From positions 1,845,696-1,909,695 of the forward strand of contig OY725492.1 of NCBI GenBank assembly GCA_963281255.1: a DNA stretch of 64,000 bases, read 5' to 3'. Origin of the DNA: Aphrocallistes beatrix (lineage: Eukaryota; Porifera; Hexactinellida; Sceptrulophora; Aphrocallistidae). The notes below the pieces were generated by a model. That model searched no databases. It was not told the origin of the DNA and worked only from the letters and a program-made list of their open reading frames with translations. The position numbers were made by a program, and so were the translations under genes. Shown piece by piece: positions 23,120 to 34,517 of the stretch. Each line of letters starts with the position of its first letter. Position 1 is the stretch's first letter.

Positions 23120-23516
23120 GTTTGTAAATCTCTTCAATCTTTCAATGTTAAGTTAGAGGTCATTGAAGGCAAAGAACTGAAAAATAGAGGTTTCGGTGGG
23201 ATTTATGGTGTTGGTAATCAAGCAATGAGCTCACCTAAGCTTGTAATCCTGAGTTACGTGGTCACTGGAGCTTCTCGTACTTATAGTTTAGTTGGAAAGG
23301 GTATTGTGTATGATACCGGTGGACTTGCATTGAAGAGTAAAGACAAAATGCCAGGAATGAAAAGAGACTGTGGTGGAGCCGCTGCTGTTTTAGGGGCTTT
23401 CTATGTAATTGTTAGCCAAAAATTTGCTCAGAATATTCATGCACTGTTTTGCCTTGCAGAAAACTCTGTTGGTCCCAACGCAACTAGACCAGATGACATT
23501 CATCAGCTCTATTCAG
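23120..23516 (+). CDS. NPEPL1: NPEPL1 aminopeptidase, internal exon (first metal ligands)
   Basis: Probable M17 (leucyl aminopeptidase-like) metallopeptidase, a cytosolic or nuclear zinc/manganese exopeptidase family. The exon starts after TTTGCTTTTCTAG; an in-frame TAG overlaps the acceptor, so the upstream sequence cannot be coding. The reading frame runs VCKSLQSFNVKLEVIEGK, RGFGGIYGVGNQAM, then VGKGIVYDTGGL with a metal-binding Lys and Asp, MKRDCGGAAAV with another Asp ligand, and CLAENSVGPNATRPDD. It ends TATTCAG before GTCTTA, leaving one base of a Gly codon that the exon at 44449 completes. The peptide is clearly NPEPL1-like rather than classical LAP3. Upstream exons are not identified in this window. 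Confidence 0.95.
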
Positions 23517-24793
23517 GTCTTATTCATAATTATAATCTTTCGTATGTTATGGTAGTAATGTTTGTAATATATATCAAATTAAATCAATGAAAATTTCCTA
23601 CGAACCATCCATTCATAAGTTATACCGCAGATGATGAAAATTCGGATTAACGTCCCCATCTGACATCTAACTTGATGAATCTAAAACAATTTGATAGCTA
23701 TAACATCACTCATTGATTAAAATTACTTAATTGCTATATTAGTGATAATTATTAATAGTACATTTACCCTTTGCTAACCCAGGGGTCAGTAGCAGATGGA
23801 AACCAATTTAAAGGCACGAATATCGCAACTAAAAATGTGTGCCTTTTAATTTATATCTGAATTGTACGAAACTTTGAGGAAGTCAGATTCTGTTCCGATG
23901 CTCTATAAGGTTCTCTATTCCAATAAGACTATTTGTGATCACTTGTAGAAATCAATATACGTATATTCTAATATCCAAACTATTAATTTATGTGGGTTTT
24001 TTTAATTTTTAAAAATGAGAATGTTAAAACTGCATTTTTGTATTACTAAGTAATTAAGAGTAAAGTGTACCAGTAAAGACCCAGATACGTAAGAGATCAA
24101 TGAAAAACGTCTTTTTCGACAAATAATTAAATTATAGTCATTTACTAGAACCCTCAAATTCCCCTATGTAAGATTTTAGGAACCTAAATGCCGAATTCTT
24201 CATGTAATTTGGCATTTAAAATTAAAAAGAAATGGCCTATCCAAAATACTTCAACCCATTATCTAAGTATTTGATAAAAAGGGTCCCAGGGTCCCAATTG
24301 GGAATTTTTGGTGTTTTTGTTCAAAAACTATTTATCTTAACTTTTTTAATTTGCAAATAGACCTTTGTAATTTTTTATATAATCCCTCTTCTTCTTCACT
24401 AACCTTGCACGGAGTGAATCAGTTGAGGTCGCCCTCAAACCTACCCTTCACAGTAGCACGAAACCTCATTTTGGTAGTACGTATTGACACTTTTTATTGA
24501 TTATAGGGTATAAAAAAGTATTATTGACCTACAGTCTGTTTCATAATTATTGGCACTCAATGAAACTCTATATTCTAGATTGTACAACTTATATATTATC
24601 ACTTCAATCAAAGTTTCTGCCATTTTTAGTGAACTATGATCATAATAAATGACTTTATATCTTGATAATCTAACTAAACAGTGGTAATCCTTATAAAAAA
24701 ATTTGTCTCAGCTTTGTTTTCTCAAATATTTTTTCTTGCGAAAACTGAACTCAACTTCACCCATCTTAACCTATTATTCTCATGTCATTTTAA

Positions 24794-27493
24794 TCATACA
24801 TATACATAGCATTCGGAATGAGTCAATGCATGGCTATCTGTTACTTCAACTGCTGTCATAGGTCCGATATACTTCGCTTCTTTCTTGGTTCCATGCATTC
24901 TCTTTGCTTTTCGCATATTACGAACGAGTATCTGATCTCCTGGTTCTATATTCGAGCTGAACAGGATATTCAATAAATATCAATCAAAGTTTGCCGCGAC
25001 TAATAGAGTTTGAAATAAAATTAAATGATCACCTGTTCTTCTTAACTTTTTTATCAAATATCAATTTTTGCAATTGCTGCTCCTTATGAATATTATCGCG
25101 AGCTTGTAATTGAGATTGTGCTCGAGTGTCTAGCAGAGGTTGTAGCCATGCATTTTGATTTTCAGGTTCGGGAGAGAATGCATCTATTTCAGTTGTTTGA
25201 TCTAACTCCTCCTCTTTATTCTCATCATCTAACACCACCAGGTTAGTGTGCGCCAGTAAATGTTCACTATTAGCTTCTCTCCCAAACATCAGATAGAATG
25301 GTGAGTAGTTTGTTGACCTCTTCCAACAAGTGTTCGCAGCTAGCACAGCAGCTTGCAATTTGCTTGGCCATTCTGCTCCTGTTTGCTTAACCATTCTTTG
25401 TAGTAGTTTGCTAATGAATTAGGAACTAAATAGAAACGAGATCTATTTTATCTATACTGGTAGTATGTTATACTTACGTTTTGATTATTTTGTTATGAGC
25501 TTCAACAAGCCCATTGCTCTGTGGATGGTAGGCAGCAGTCCTACGGTCATCGACTGCTAATTTTCGGTGAAATTCTTGAAATTCCTAATTCAAGAAGGAA
25601 TTAATCTGAGAAAATATAATCTTAGAAAATTGCTAATAAAAAAGGAAATACCTTGCTGACAAACTCAGGTCCTTGATCATGCTGGATAACCTGAGGCACT
25701 CCGAGAGTAAAATAGATGCTCTCCAGCTGAGACAACACCTCACTACTCTTTTTCGTTCTCAAAGGGCGAACTGCACAGAATTTAGAGAGATAGCAAGTTG
25801 TGACCAAGAGATGTTTGTAGCCATGAGAGTTCTCCTGCAAATCACAGACCAGATCAATACCGATGTGTTTCCAGGGCTGATCTGGGGGAGGAATTGGTTG
25901 CAGTTTCCTTTGAGGTTGAAGTGGTAAATTAGCATCAGTCTGACAGTGATGACAAGTTTTTTTCTGAGGAGAGAAGATTGGTACGTCATAACACAGGATG
26001 TTACCGAAAGTCAACATAGTATCAGTTTCAATATGACAAGTCATTGAACATGACTTGAGTCAAAAGTTCAAATTCTATTCAAGTCATGTTCTATTACGTA
26101 ATAGCTATGTATTCAATTTTGAATTCTACTTGATGGGTCGTCTGAGAAAACAAGAATATCTGTTCTCGCACAAACTACGTGATGCAAGTACAACAAATGT
26201 TGATCATTTCGCAACTAAACAAACCCCTAATTCTCAATACATCAAGCAATCTAATTTAGCTACAGTTATCTCTCGTTAAAATACGAACACCTGGGGACCA
26301 ATGAAATGCGTTCATATTATCCGAGATCTAATGGCGTGATTGGAATGTATATTCATTTGCGAGTGTGGAGGATAAATAATTTGTTCGTCTTATCCAGAGT
26401 TAAGAATTACAAGTCTACTACAAATATATGTGTAATGCTCCATAAGTGGAACAAAGGTGTAATAAAAAACAAAGATGGAATAATTAACTCAATACTTACA
26501 TAGCTTTTCATATCTTCATTCATTCCTGGCCAAACATATTTCTGTCTGATAGCTTTGATGGTAGCGTTGATGCCAGGGTGTGCAGGACCGTCATGGTACA
26601 GTTTGAGTACCTCTTCAACTTGACCTGAACACACTACTTCGTATGAAGTTACTTTATTTCCACTGATGGTCACCTACTCAAAATTAATATTTTTAAATTA
26701 AAATTATTTCCAAATGTCATACATACAAACTATATCAGTATAACTGCACCTCTAGAAACCAGAGATCCAACTCCCATGGAATCACGGAGTTTACAAAGAT
26801 CTTACAGTAGCATGGTCTCAAACAATTACCCAATCTAAGAATTTTCTTATTTCAGCCCCAAATTAATCTCATATAAATCGCTAAGGGGGAGGGCGGCATT
26901 TATTAGCAATGTGATTATTCAATGAAGCGGCAAACAAGTTTCCAATCAATAAACAGGGATGGGGTTGGTTAACCGATTTTCGGGCTAGGTTATTTAGATT
27001 TCCTACAGGACGGTTAACTGGTTATTAACCGATGTCAATATTAATTCGTAGAAATATGGATTTTTCGACTAATATTTAACCTGATATTTAATTTTTAGTG
27101 GTCTCGGAATATACTTTTTAGTTAACATCGAAATTTTAGAAGTAATATTCATGAATCTCCATCAATAAACAATGAAATGTGTCTAAATATTTAGAAAATA
27201 AATCAGATCGGCTAACTGATCCAAGATTTCCATAACCGTTGACCGTGATTGCCGGTTGATTGCCGGTTAACCGGTTAACTGAATCTAGCCTTGCAATAAG
27301 TTTGTTCCGGATAAACTATCAATAAAAAAACAACAACCTTGAATATCTTGTTATCCTCTCCAATCTGATATTGTGAAGCCTTTACCCGAAAGTTCTTCTT
27401 GGCGTGACATGTCTTCTTCGACTCGAGAACGTACTTTGGATACACATTGCGTGTAAGAAAGTCTGAAATTGCACTGTACTCGTCTGTGTTCAT
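24794..27493 (-). CDS. GIN/Ginger-type integrase gene, six exons, intact (429 aa)
   Basis: Exons on the minus strand: 27493-27338, 26673-26500, 25963-25652, 25584-25478, 25410-25033 and 24956-24794. All five introns are GT-AG (donors GTTGTT, GTAAGT, GTATTT, GTAAGT, GTGATC) and phases agree; the sum is 430 codons including the stop. ATG at 27493 has an in-frame TAA three codons upstream. Domains in order: an N-terminal segment (1-52); an HHCC zinc finger, YHDGPAHPG to TCHHCQ (about 78-118); an rve integrase core with Asp in GIDLVCD, Asp in QHDQGPEF and Glu in NGLVEAHN, spaced D,D-35-E; a gag/pol-like linker (FGREAN); a C-terminal SH3-like segment with LVRNMRKAKRMHG. The last Glu is in a different exon from the two Asp, so splicing is needed for the active site. 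It resembles GIN1/KRBA2-like proteins. It may be a domesticated gene or an intron-bearing Ginger transposon; terminal repeats were not found. Confidence 0.85.
26240..27295. repeat. MITE fragments in introns of the GIN-like gene
   Basis: In intron 2, about 26262-26400 starts ACAGTTATCTCTCGTTAAAA and looks like a Tigger-type MITE. In intron 1, about 26940-27290 begins GGATGGGGTTGGTTAACCGA and ends GCCGGTTAACCGGTTAACTG, fitting a decayed hAT MITE. Neither touches a splice site. Confidence 0.5.
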
Positions 27494-27531
27494 CTTCGCA
27501 AATTACAATGCTGTTACTTGATACGTACTGT

Positions 27532-27782
27532 GAAAATTCTGCTTTGAAAAAGTCTGTTTCGGAAATTCTGCTTTGAAAAATTCTGTTTTGGGTAGTTGAT
27601 ACATTAATGAATCAACAATTTATATTATCAACAACTAAAAATACAATAATGCAGAATATCCCTGTTCCAGTAACACAAGTGAGTTAGAATCACACGAAGT
27701 GAGTTAAAATCACACTGTAGTAGAATATCCCTGGTTCAGTAATACTAGTGAGTTAAAATCACACGGTGAGTTAAAAACGCAC
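27532..27782 (-). promoter_or_regulatory. Clustered short repeats upstream of the GIN-like start codon
   Basis: Four near-identical 17-mers GTGAGTTAAAATCACAC lie at 27679-27695, 27699-27715, 27748-27764 and 27766-27782, that is 186-289 bp before the ATG. Closer in, two roughly 30-bp tandem units with AAATTCTGCTTTGAAAAA lie at 27532-27595. Their position suggests promoter elements, but this is inference; they could be simple tandem duplications. Confidence 0.35.
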
Positions 27783-27839
27783 TAAACAGCACTCTCACCT
27801 AGAATCACCAATACTTGCGATTGAGCCTTCTTTTCAAAT

Positions 27840-28200
27840 TCATTAGAGCATAACCACGTTTCGTCACCAGTAATGATTTGAGAAAATCGATTTAGACATC
27901 CCCATATCCAATTTAACGAGCATTACGATACACTAGTCGACAGGGGTCTTTTTTAATATTCAGTTAAGAAATGTGAGACCCAGAGATAAGTCAACTCGTA
28001 GAGTCCAAGTTCTTAGTGGAGAATCTTCCTAACTGCCCATGATGATATCCCTGGAGTAGTGTGAATTGTCTCATTAGTGATTCTTCGAACTTCAACTTGC
28101 AGACTCCGCACACGTTTCGTAGTTTCCCCGGTTGTTGCAGTTGATGGGCAATCGTGACTTATCTGCAATCGACTACCTTCCACGTTAAAATTCTCGAAAA
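27840..28200 (-). pseudogene. Mariner transposase fragment
   Basis: Minus-strand peptide shows the helix-turn-helix part TTGETTKRVRSLQVEVRRIT to SSWAVRKILH (about 28180-28020). Further left is the catalytic segment IITGDETWLCSNEFE (about 27890-27845). Stops and a frame change separate them. No terminal repeats were found. Confidence 0.6.
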
Positions 28201-28886
28201 CAATTGGTAACGGATGAAAAAGATGGAGCACAATTACCAAAAGAAAATATCTGTGTGGCCTCTTTCTGAAATGAGTGCTTCCTATTTTATTCGATAACAG
28301 GTTTTTCGGGAATTCCCTAAGTGCGAGAAAAATGAAATTTGGACAAAATGCGTTAATTACGAGTATGTATCTGCAGATGAAACTACTATACAATTTCTGA
28401 TCCGACACCAAGTGGCTGAATAAGACACCAGACCAGGTGTCAACTCTGAATCCATGATTTTAACCTTTTCATTTTTTGATACATATGGTACATAGTGTAG
28501 GACAATTTTGACATCTTCTGCTATTGCATATTTTTTCTAGGACTTGCCATTTTTTTACAATCTTGACTTTAAAATTAATCATTCATTTCACACTATGTAG
28601 TAATACGAATAGAATTCTATTGTTCTGGATTTGACACCTGTTGACAAATGCAAGATTGGATTGTGAGATAGCTTAATTAATGTTTATCTTAAGAATCCCG
28701 AGCATGTATATGTCTTCGCACTTTTACTTTTGCTTCTGTTGCATAGAAAATAGCTGGGAGACATCCGCGATATCGGGGACACTGTGTTCTCAGTCTGCAT
28801 TATTCTATTAAATATTTTTTTTCATTTATTCGAGTGCATAATGAATATCATAAGAATTGGTTTAGATTCGAATATATTTATATATA

Positions 28887-30252
28887 CAGGGTGGCCCACT
28901 TGAAGCTCCCTAATTTATTTTTGTAATAACTTTTGCCCTGATTACTTAATTCGAGTGGGCCACCACTCGTTTTGAAACTAAGGCCTGCTGAATTTGTTCT
29001 ATCCTAGCATAAATATTAACAAGAAGTCATGGCAAGGCTGACACTGAAGGTAAAAGTGGCGCTAGTTTCCTAGTATTATGAAAACAATGAAAGCATTCTT
29101 TCAACACAACGTGCTTATCGGAGGAAATATGGGACAAAGACGGCTCCAGATCCTAAAACCATCCGAAACATTGTCAAGAACTTTGAGGAAAATTGCTCAG
29201 TAGGTGATAAAAAGAGTTTGGGACCTTAACTAACAGTTAGGATCCCTGAAAACATTGAAAAAATTCGGAAAAAATTGGAGGACTCGCCGAAAAGATCGCA
29301 GAGACTGCTCTCAAGAGAGACCAAAATACCTAAAACTACTACCAGAAGAATAATCAGGGATGAACTGAAGTTGTTCTCATATAAAATACACATATTACAA
29401 ACACAGACACACCAAAATAAACAACAGAGTCTAGATTATGCTTCGATGCTGTCAGAAAAGATCGAGTATAATGATATTAACTTGAAGGAGGTTCACTGGA
29501 CTAATGAGGCTAATTTCCATCTCTCAGGCCATGTCAATAAGCAGAATATGAGAATATATGCTAGAGAACATCCTAATGAATACATTGATAAACCTATAAG
29601 TCATAAAAAAGTGTTAGTTTGGTGTGCTGTAACACCTAAAAAGATCATCGGGCCGTACTTTTTCGAAGACGAGAGGGGTAGCAGCATAATAGTGAATGGT
29701 GTTAGATACCTTAATATGATGAAAAAGTGGTATATACCGGCTGTCAGAAGATGTGGGATGCTAGATACTATGATATTTCAACAGGATGGAGCACCGTGCC
29801 ATGCTGGAAATGTTGTAATAGAGTGGCTATAGTAGAGATTTGGTGACAGAGTTATTTCAAGAAGATGTGGTGACATGGCATGGCCGCCCTACAGTCCTGA
29901 CCTCAATCCTTGCGACTTCTATCTCTGGGGCCACTTGAAATCAGTAGTATACTCAAATCCAATCCCTAAGAATAAAGAAGAGCTGAAAGCTAACATCAGG
30001 AGAGAGTGTAGAAGAATCAAACCGGACGTTTTGAAATCCGTATATGAAAATGTCCATCTGAGGTTACAGGAAATTATCACCAAAAAAGGAGGATGGATAG
30101 AACACATAATGAATAACTAGAAACTTAACTGGTAATGAAAAACAAAATCGATAACCCTTATCTATTTATATCTTTTCAGAAAATTACTTTTGCTTTATTA
30201 GTTTTCAAATGAGAATATAACGAAATCAGGGAGTTTCCCGCGGACCACCCTG
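28887..30252 (+). mobile_element. Full-length mariner/IS630-type transposon, 1366 bp
   Basis: The terminal repeats begin CAGGGTGG (left CAGGGTGGCCCACTTGAAGC; right end GCGGACCACCCTG inverted). TA flanks both ends (28885-28886, 30253-30254). The transposase relic fills the interior. Confidence 0.9.
29029..30120 (+). pseudogene. Mariner-type transposase with in-frame stops
   Basis: One frame runs MARLTLKVKV to GWIEHIMNN, about 363 codons, broken only by stops: at codon 15, at GP-stop near 29227, and two adjacent stops at 29830-29835. The helix-turn-helix region precedes WTNEANFHLSGHVNKQN, where relatives have an Asp (DEA) as the first catalytic residue and this copy has Asn. The second Asp is in FQQDGAPCH and the third in SPDLNPCDF. 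The overall shape fits rosa-like mariners. It is dead by stops and by the Asp-to-Asn change. Confidence 0.85.
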
Positions 30253-30419
30253 TATGACAATTATATTACACAAATTTTACTTAGCTAGATTAATCATATC
30301 CATGTATGGATAATTTTATACGAATGTTTAAATTTTAATTACTTGATAATGAAAAGTAATGGAAGAAAGTTTCGAAGATTAAATGTTTACCATATATATT
30401 GGCACCTTTTAATTAATTC

Positions 30420-30528
30420 AAGCGGCGGGCGAACACTTTGTATCCGCCAGAGGCGTCCTTTGTCGCCGAGGGTCACATTGATTGATTATGGAATAGATAA
30501 CATTACTAAATACGTCTGTCCATAGCAT
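30420..30528 (+). repeat. TCCTT-family F fragment
   Basis: It holds a hairpin head (GGCGGGCGAACACTTTGTAT) and the block up to AAATACGTCTGTCC. It then runs into sequence (30528-30590) that is the inverted, uninterrupted counterpart of the target of the foldback element at 33066. Confidence 0.65.
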
Positions 30529-30923
30529 TCTAATACACTAAGGCAATGACGCAAACCTTTTCTGTACCATGGATTGGTTAAACGAGCTAATGAATTTTTC
30601 TGAAAATGTTTAGATTATGCTGGTATATAACTTCATATATTATATAATTATCCTTTTCATTAATACTATATCGATTTTCTTCAAGATGGTTCGAGAATGG
30701 CACTGTAGAGAATTTGTGGTTATACTAATTTTAAGCAACCATATTACTTATATATTAACATACTACTTACTTTTTGCTTTAAAATCAACTACATGAATTA
30801 TATATTTATTTGCCACCTTGTGGTGAAGTTTTACAAATCACTGTCTTTTCCTATACACGACTCAAAGTTGATCCGAAACACTCCACATAGGCATCAATAT
30901 TTATTACTCTTCCGGAACGACAA

Positions 30924-31210
30924 TGTCCCGTGTTGTTCCAGGCTGCAAGTCCAACTATAAAAGTGAAGTAGAATATCAATCTGCTTTTCATTTCCCAAAG
31001 AATCGTTTGGGGTCATTCCACATCCACGGAAAGACTAGGAAGCAAACACGCTAATTTGAGTAAGTTTATATAATTTATATGTTATATGTATTAACTGATT
31101 GTCACATTTACACTTCTACACACCGTTTAGATATGTATACATTCTTTCAAACCAGATGACATCGAGAGAACCATTACCAACAATGACGAGCTTCGTACTG
31201 TTACAGTTTC
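30924..31210 (+). pseudogene. THAP-domain fragment with a possible intron
   Basis: ATG at 30924 opens MSRVVPGCKSNYKSEVEYQS then FHFPKN, the start of a C2CH THAP zinc finger. The first Cys pair is incomplete (VVPGC). After a possible intron (donor GTAAGT near 31059) HSFKPDDIERTITNNDELRT continues the THAP pattern on the same strand. Stops and missing residues indicate a relic, most likely of a P-type transposase. Confidence 0.45.
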
Positions 31211-33058
31211 CAGGTTAGAATAGCTCTAAAGAAAACTTCAGTGCCCAGTATATTCCCCGATACCCTTCCTATCTTTCTGAATGGAACTGAACGATTCTAC
31301 CTACTCTAACTGCATACTCTAACGATTCTGCCTACTCTACTCTAAGAGCATAACTGACAACGAAGAATAGGTAGATAAGTTCTTAGCTAGTTCATTTTCA
31401 GATCTGCTTTCTTAGCTTAGCGACCTCGACGCTCGACCTACGAAACGCCTGGATAGCTCATGTGTCCAATAACTTTTTTTATTAAGATAATTATTTAAGA
31501 AACCTATATTTACTAACAGGCTCGAATACAAATGATCCATTAAAATTGAATAAAACATCATTTCGGCTTACATTGTCAGATATCTAGTTCAAACTACTCT
31601 AATATTTCTTACTGTCAAATTTTGGATAGTGAACGTCGACTTCAATTATCCAAACATCTCACTTTTTTTTCGATTAAACAACAATTCAATAATCCTAGTA
31701 TAGGAGTGTTAATTGGGACGTGTTTCATCTCCTCGCCCGTATCAATATTAAACTACCGCATATATCGTCATTTTGGGATCAGTATCCCATTATATTTCAT
31801 GTACAAGGATTTATTGCTGGAGATTGAGTTATACAGTCTATCGATATACCAGCATTTCAAAATATATTGATGTTATTTAGACTTCAATGCGTGAATAAGT
31901 TTATAGCGAATTATATATCAAATTATCAGCCTTGATTATATTTTAAAATAATGTGATAATGATCATGATAATACCGTCTGTCCGCATCCCTACTGAAGGT
32001 CTTTTTAGAGCTGAAACAACCTTACTATTTATAGTAGTCATAGCTCTTAAGGGATATTTCAATTGTTTGCAGTGATTTTAATGAAGAAATATATTTAATA
32101 TATTTTGATTTTGATTTTGTTACAAATGAAATATAATATATTGCTGACCTGTATTTGATGATTCACAAATTGAGTGCCTAAATAACGTTACTGGGTGTGC
32201 AGCTCTCTCTTATACAATAATCTAACCTATTTAACAACTGATGAACGATGTAAGTATCAAGTGATGCAGGATCTCAATAAATTATCGTAGATTTATTAGA
32301 CAGGGGTCACTTATGTGTCCATATATTGCTGTTATCGACTGCGTTACTAATTCATCCATAAAACTTTAATCAAATTGCTAACTCTGAAGTTCTTCGAAAA
32401 CAGCTTTATCCCGGTTCAACTCATGCTAAATTACTAGTATTAATTTTAATCATAGTTGATGACAAATGGATTGATACGTGGAGAGAGAGTTGTGTTGTTG
32501 TGATGTATGACGATGGGATATATTCATAAAAATTGTAAATGCCATGTGTAACCGTATCCTGGCTAAAAATTTAGGAATTATAATGCTCTAATGTCAAAAG
32601 CAGACAACTCTAAATTTCAAAAGTATAATAATTCTTCTCTTTCTTAGGAATGGTATGACAAGACCGGATAAAAGATGAAGAAAAAGAAGTGATGTCTAAC
32701 GGAATAACAACGTTTTGATCTTCTTTAATTTTAGAATATTATCTTCTCTTCATAAGATCATTCAGTTTATTAATTTTAATTCATGTAATTCACCATTTCA
32801 ATAATGATTATTCGTACTTAGTGTCTAATTGTTAGTTTTGCCGTGCTGTGCTATGAATCTATTTCGAATGTATTTGTTTTAAAATTGAACTTATTATGAT
32901 TATAAACGCTCATTTATTAAGTACTTAACCTTTTGAACCCAAAGAAAGATATGACTTTAGTAAGTGTGGTGCACAAATAAAAGCGAATAAATTTTAAATT
33001 GATAATTGGTGAAAAATTCACTTAGCTCGTTTAACCAATCCATGTCCCAGAAAAAAAG
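31211..33058. other. Non-genic stretch
   Basis: It contains a repeat at about 31700-31880 related to 16050-16230 and otherwise nothing recognised. Bases 33010-33065 match the complement of 30528-30590. Confidence 0.45.
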
Positions 33059-33065
33059 GTCTGTG

Positions 33066-34101
33066 CATAGCCTACTATATATAAGGCCTCAGAGTAACTT
33101 CACCAGGGATGCGGTAGAAGATGGCTGAACTAATACATGAGCTGCCTTAAATCATTAACAAAGCACAATAGAGCTTAGGAATGTATTACCAGCATATATA
33201 AATGTCAAAGTACCCATATCCGTTGTTAAAATTTAGATTAGTCACCATATGGTTGCGCAATAGGGTAGATTTGTGACCAATTTGGTGATTTTCAGAGGCC
33301 GTTAAAGGCATTTAAAGCGTTATTATTATAAAACTTCTCGCATAGAACTGAGATGTGAATGGGTTAGTACGAAAAATTTGGACATTTTTCATGGAATATT
33401 GCTACATTCCAGTGTTGGGTTATATCTTGAAAACTGCAACAGCTACATATTCAAATGTAATTACATTTGATAGCTAATATACTACTTCCTATTAAGTGAT
33501 AATATAATTTAATTGTCTAAATTCAATGGTTTACGAGTTATTAGATAATTTATCATATTGGTCTCCTTTGATAATTTGTCGAATATCTCGTAAACCATTG
33601 AATTTAGACGTCTAAATTATATTATCGCTTAATAGGAAGTAGTATATTCGCTATCAAATGGAATCACATTTGAACGTTTAGCTATCGCAGTTTTTAAGAT
33701 ATGCCCCCAACTGACCAAAACACGTTTCCATAGCAACACTGGAATGTAGCAACATTCCATGAAAAATGTCCAAATTTTTCGTATTAACCCATTCACTTCT
33801 CAGTCTATGCGAAAAGTTTTATAATAATAACGCTTTAAAATGCCTTTAAACGGCCTCTGAAAATCACCAAATTGGTCACAAATCTACCCTATTTCGCAAC
33901 AATATGGTGACTTTATCTAAATTTTAACAACGGATATGGGTACTTTGACACCATATTTATATATGCTGGTAATACATTCCTATGCTCTATTGTGCTTTGT
34001 TAATGATTTTAGGCAGCTCATGTATTAGTTCAACCATCTTCTACTGCATCCCTAGTCTCAAATTCGCAAGTTACTCTGAGGCCTTATTATAGTAGGCTAT
34101 G
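33066..34101. mobile_element. Long-palindrome foldback element, copy 2 (complete)
   Basis: 1036 bp. The ends are CATAGCCTACTATATATAAG and, inverted, CATAGCCTACTATAATAAGG. The arms of about 515 bp each are nearly complementary to the centre. GTCTGTG repeats at both borders (33059-33065, 34102-34108), or 8 bp counting the preceding G. Copy 1 is at 14926 and a one-arm fragment at about 41760-42073. Confidence 0.9.
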
Positions 34102-34149
34102 GTCTGTGCCATTGCTTTAGTGTATTAGAATGATATTAAAGTTATTGTC

Positions 34150-34267
34150 GATATCACTCGAAAAATCAGCAAATTTTTCAATTTTTTATGCGTAATGATG
34201 ACATCATAATAGAGTGATCATTCATCATTTTTTTAGATGTTAATTGTATTATATTTGAGATATATTC
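34150..34267 (+). repeat. TCCTT-family F copy, left part, split by the gypsy element
   Basis: It resumes at 38706 (CATTCAATATTTCAGCCTTC) to about 38850. The first CRE is mutated to TGACATCA. The LTR element separates the two halves. Confidence 0.8.
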
Positions 34268-34499
34268 TGTAGAGTCTTTAGACAGTAGTGTTAGACCTCA
34301 TCACTACCTGCGTGGTTTCCGTAGCTTAGTACCACCCATGGTGTTGGTCATGATATGACTTCACTGACTCTGCTTACATATTTATAGGGCAAGCTATCGC
34401 TTGTGACATATTGTATGATTATCTTAATTTGGTCATTCTATTACTAGCACTTAGAAAACTAAATGCAGTTTGAATTGCTTTCTACCCAAATATATTACA
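34268..34499 (+). repeat. 5' LTR
   Basis: 232 bp, starting TGTAGAGTCTTTAGACAG and ending ATATATTACA. It carries an extra roughly 8 bp near the start relative to the 3' LTR; the rest differs at only a few positions. The sequence just after it (TGGCGGCGAAG) is the likely primer-binding region. Confidence 0.9.
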
Positions 34500-34517
34500 G
34501 TGGCGGCGAAGATATAA

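Larger units (their letters stand above)
28430..30400. repeat. Dispersed repeat interrupted by a mariner
   Basis: Flanks 28500-28886 and 30255-30360 correspond to the uninterrupted sequence at 18930-19290. Confidence 0.6.

Noticed and set aside
24794-27493. Calling the intronic integrase an ordinary gypsy element
   Set aside because: No LTRs, protease, reverse transcriptase or RNase H are present, and the coding sequence is interrupted by five phase-correct GT-AG introns.
24794-27493. Calling it a KRAB-domain gene
   Set aside because: No KRAB box is encoded; the resemblance to KRBA2 is only in the integrase part.
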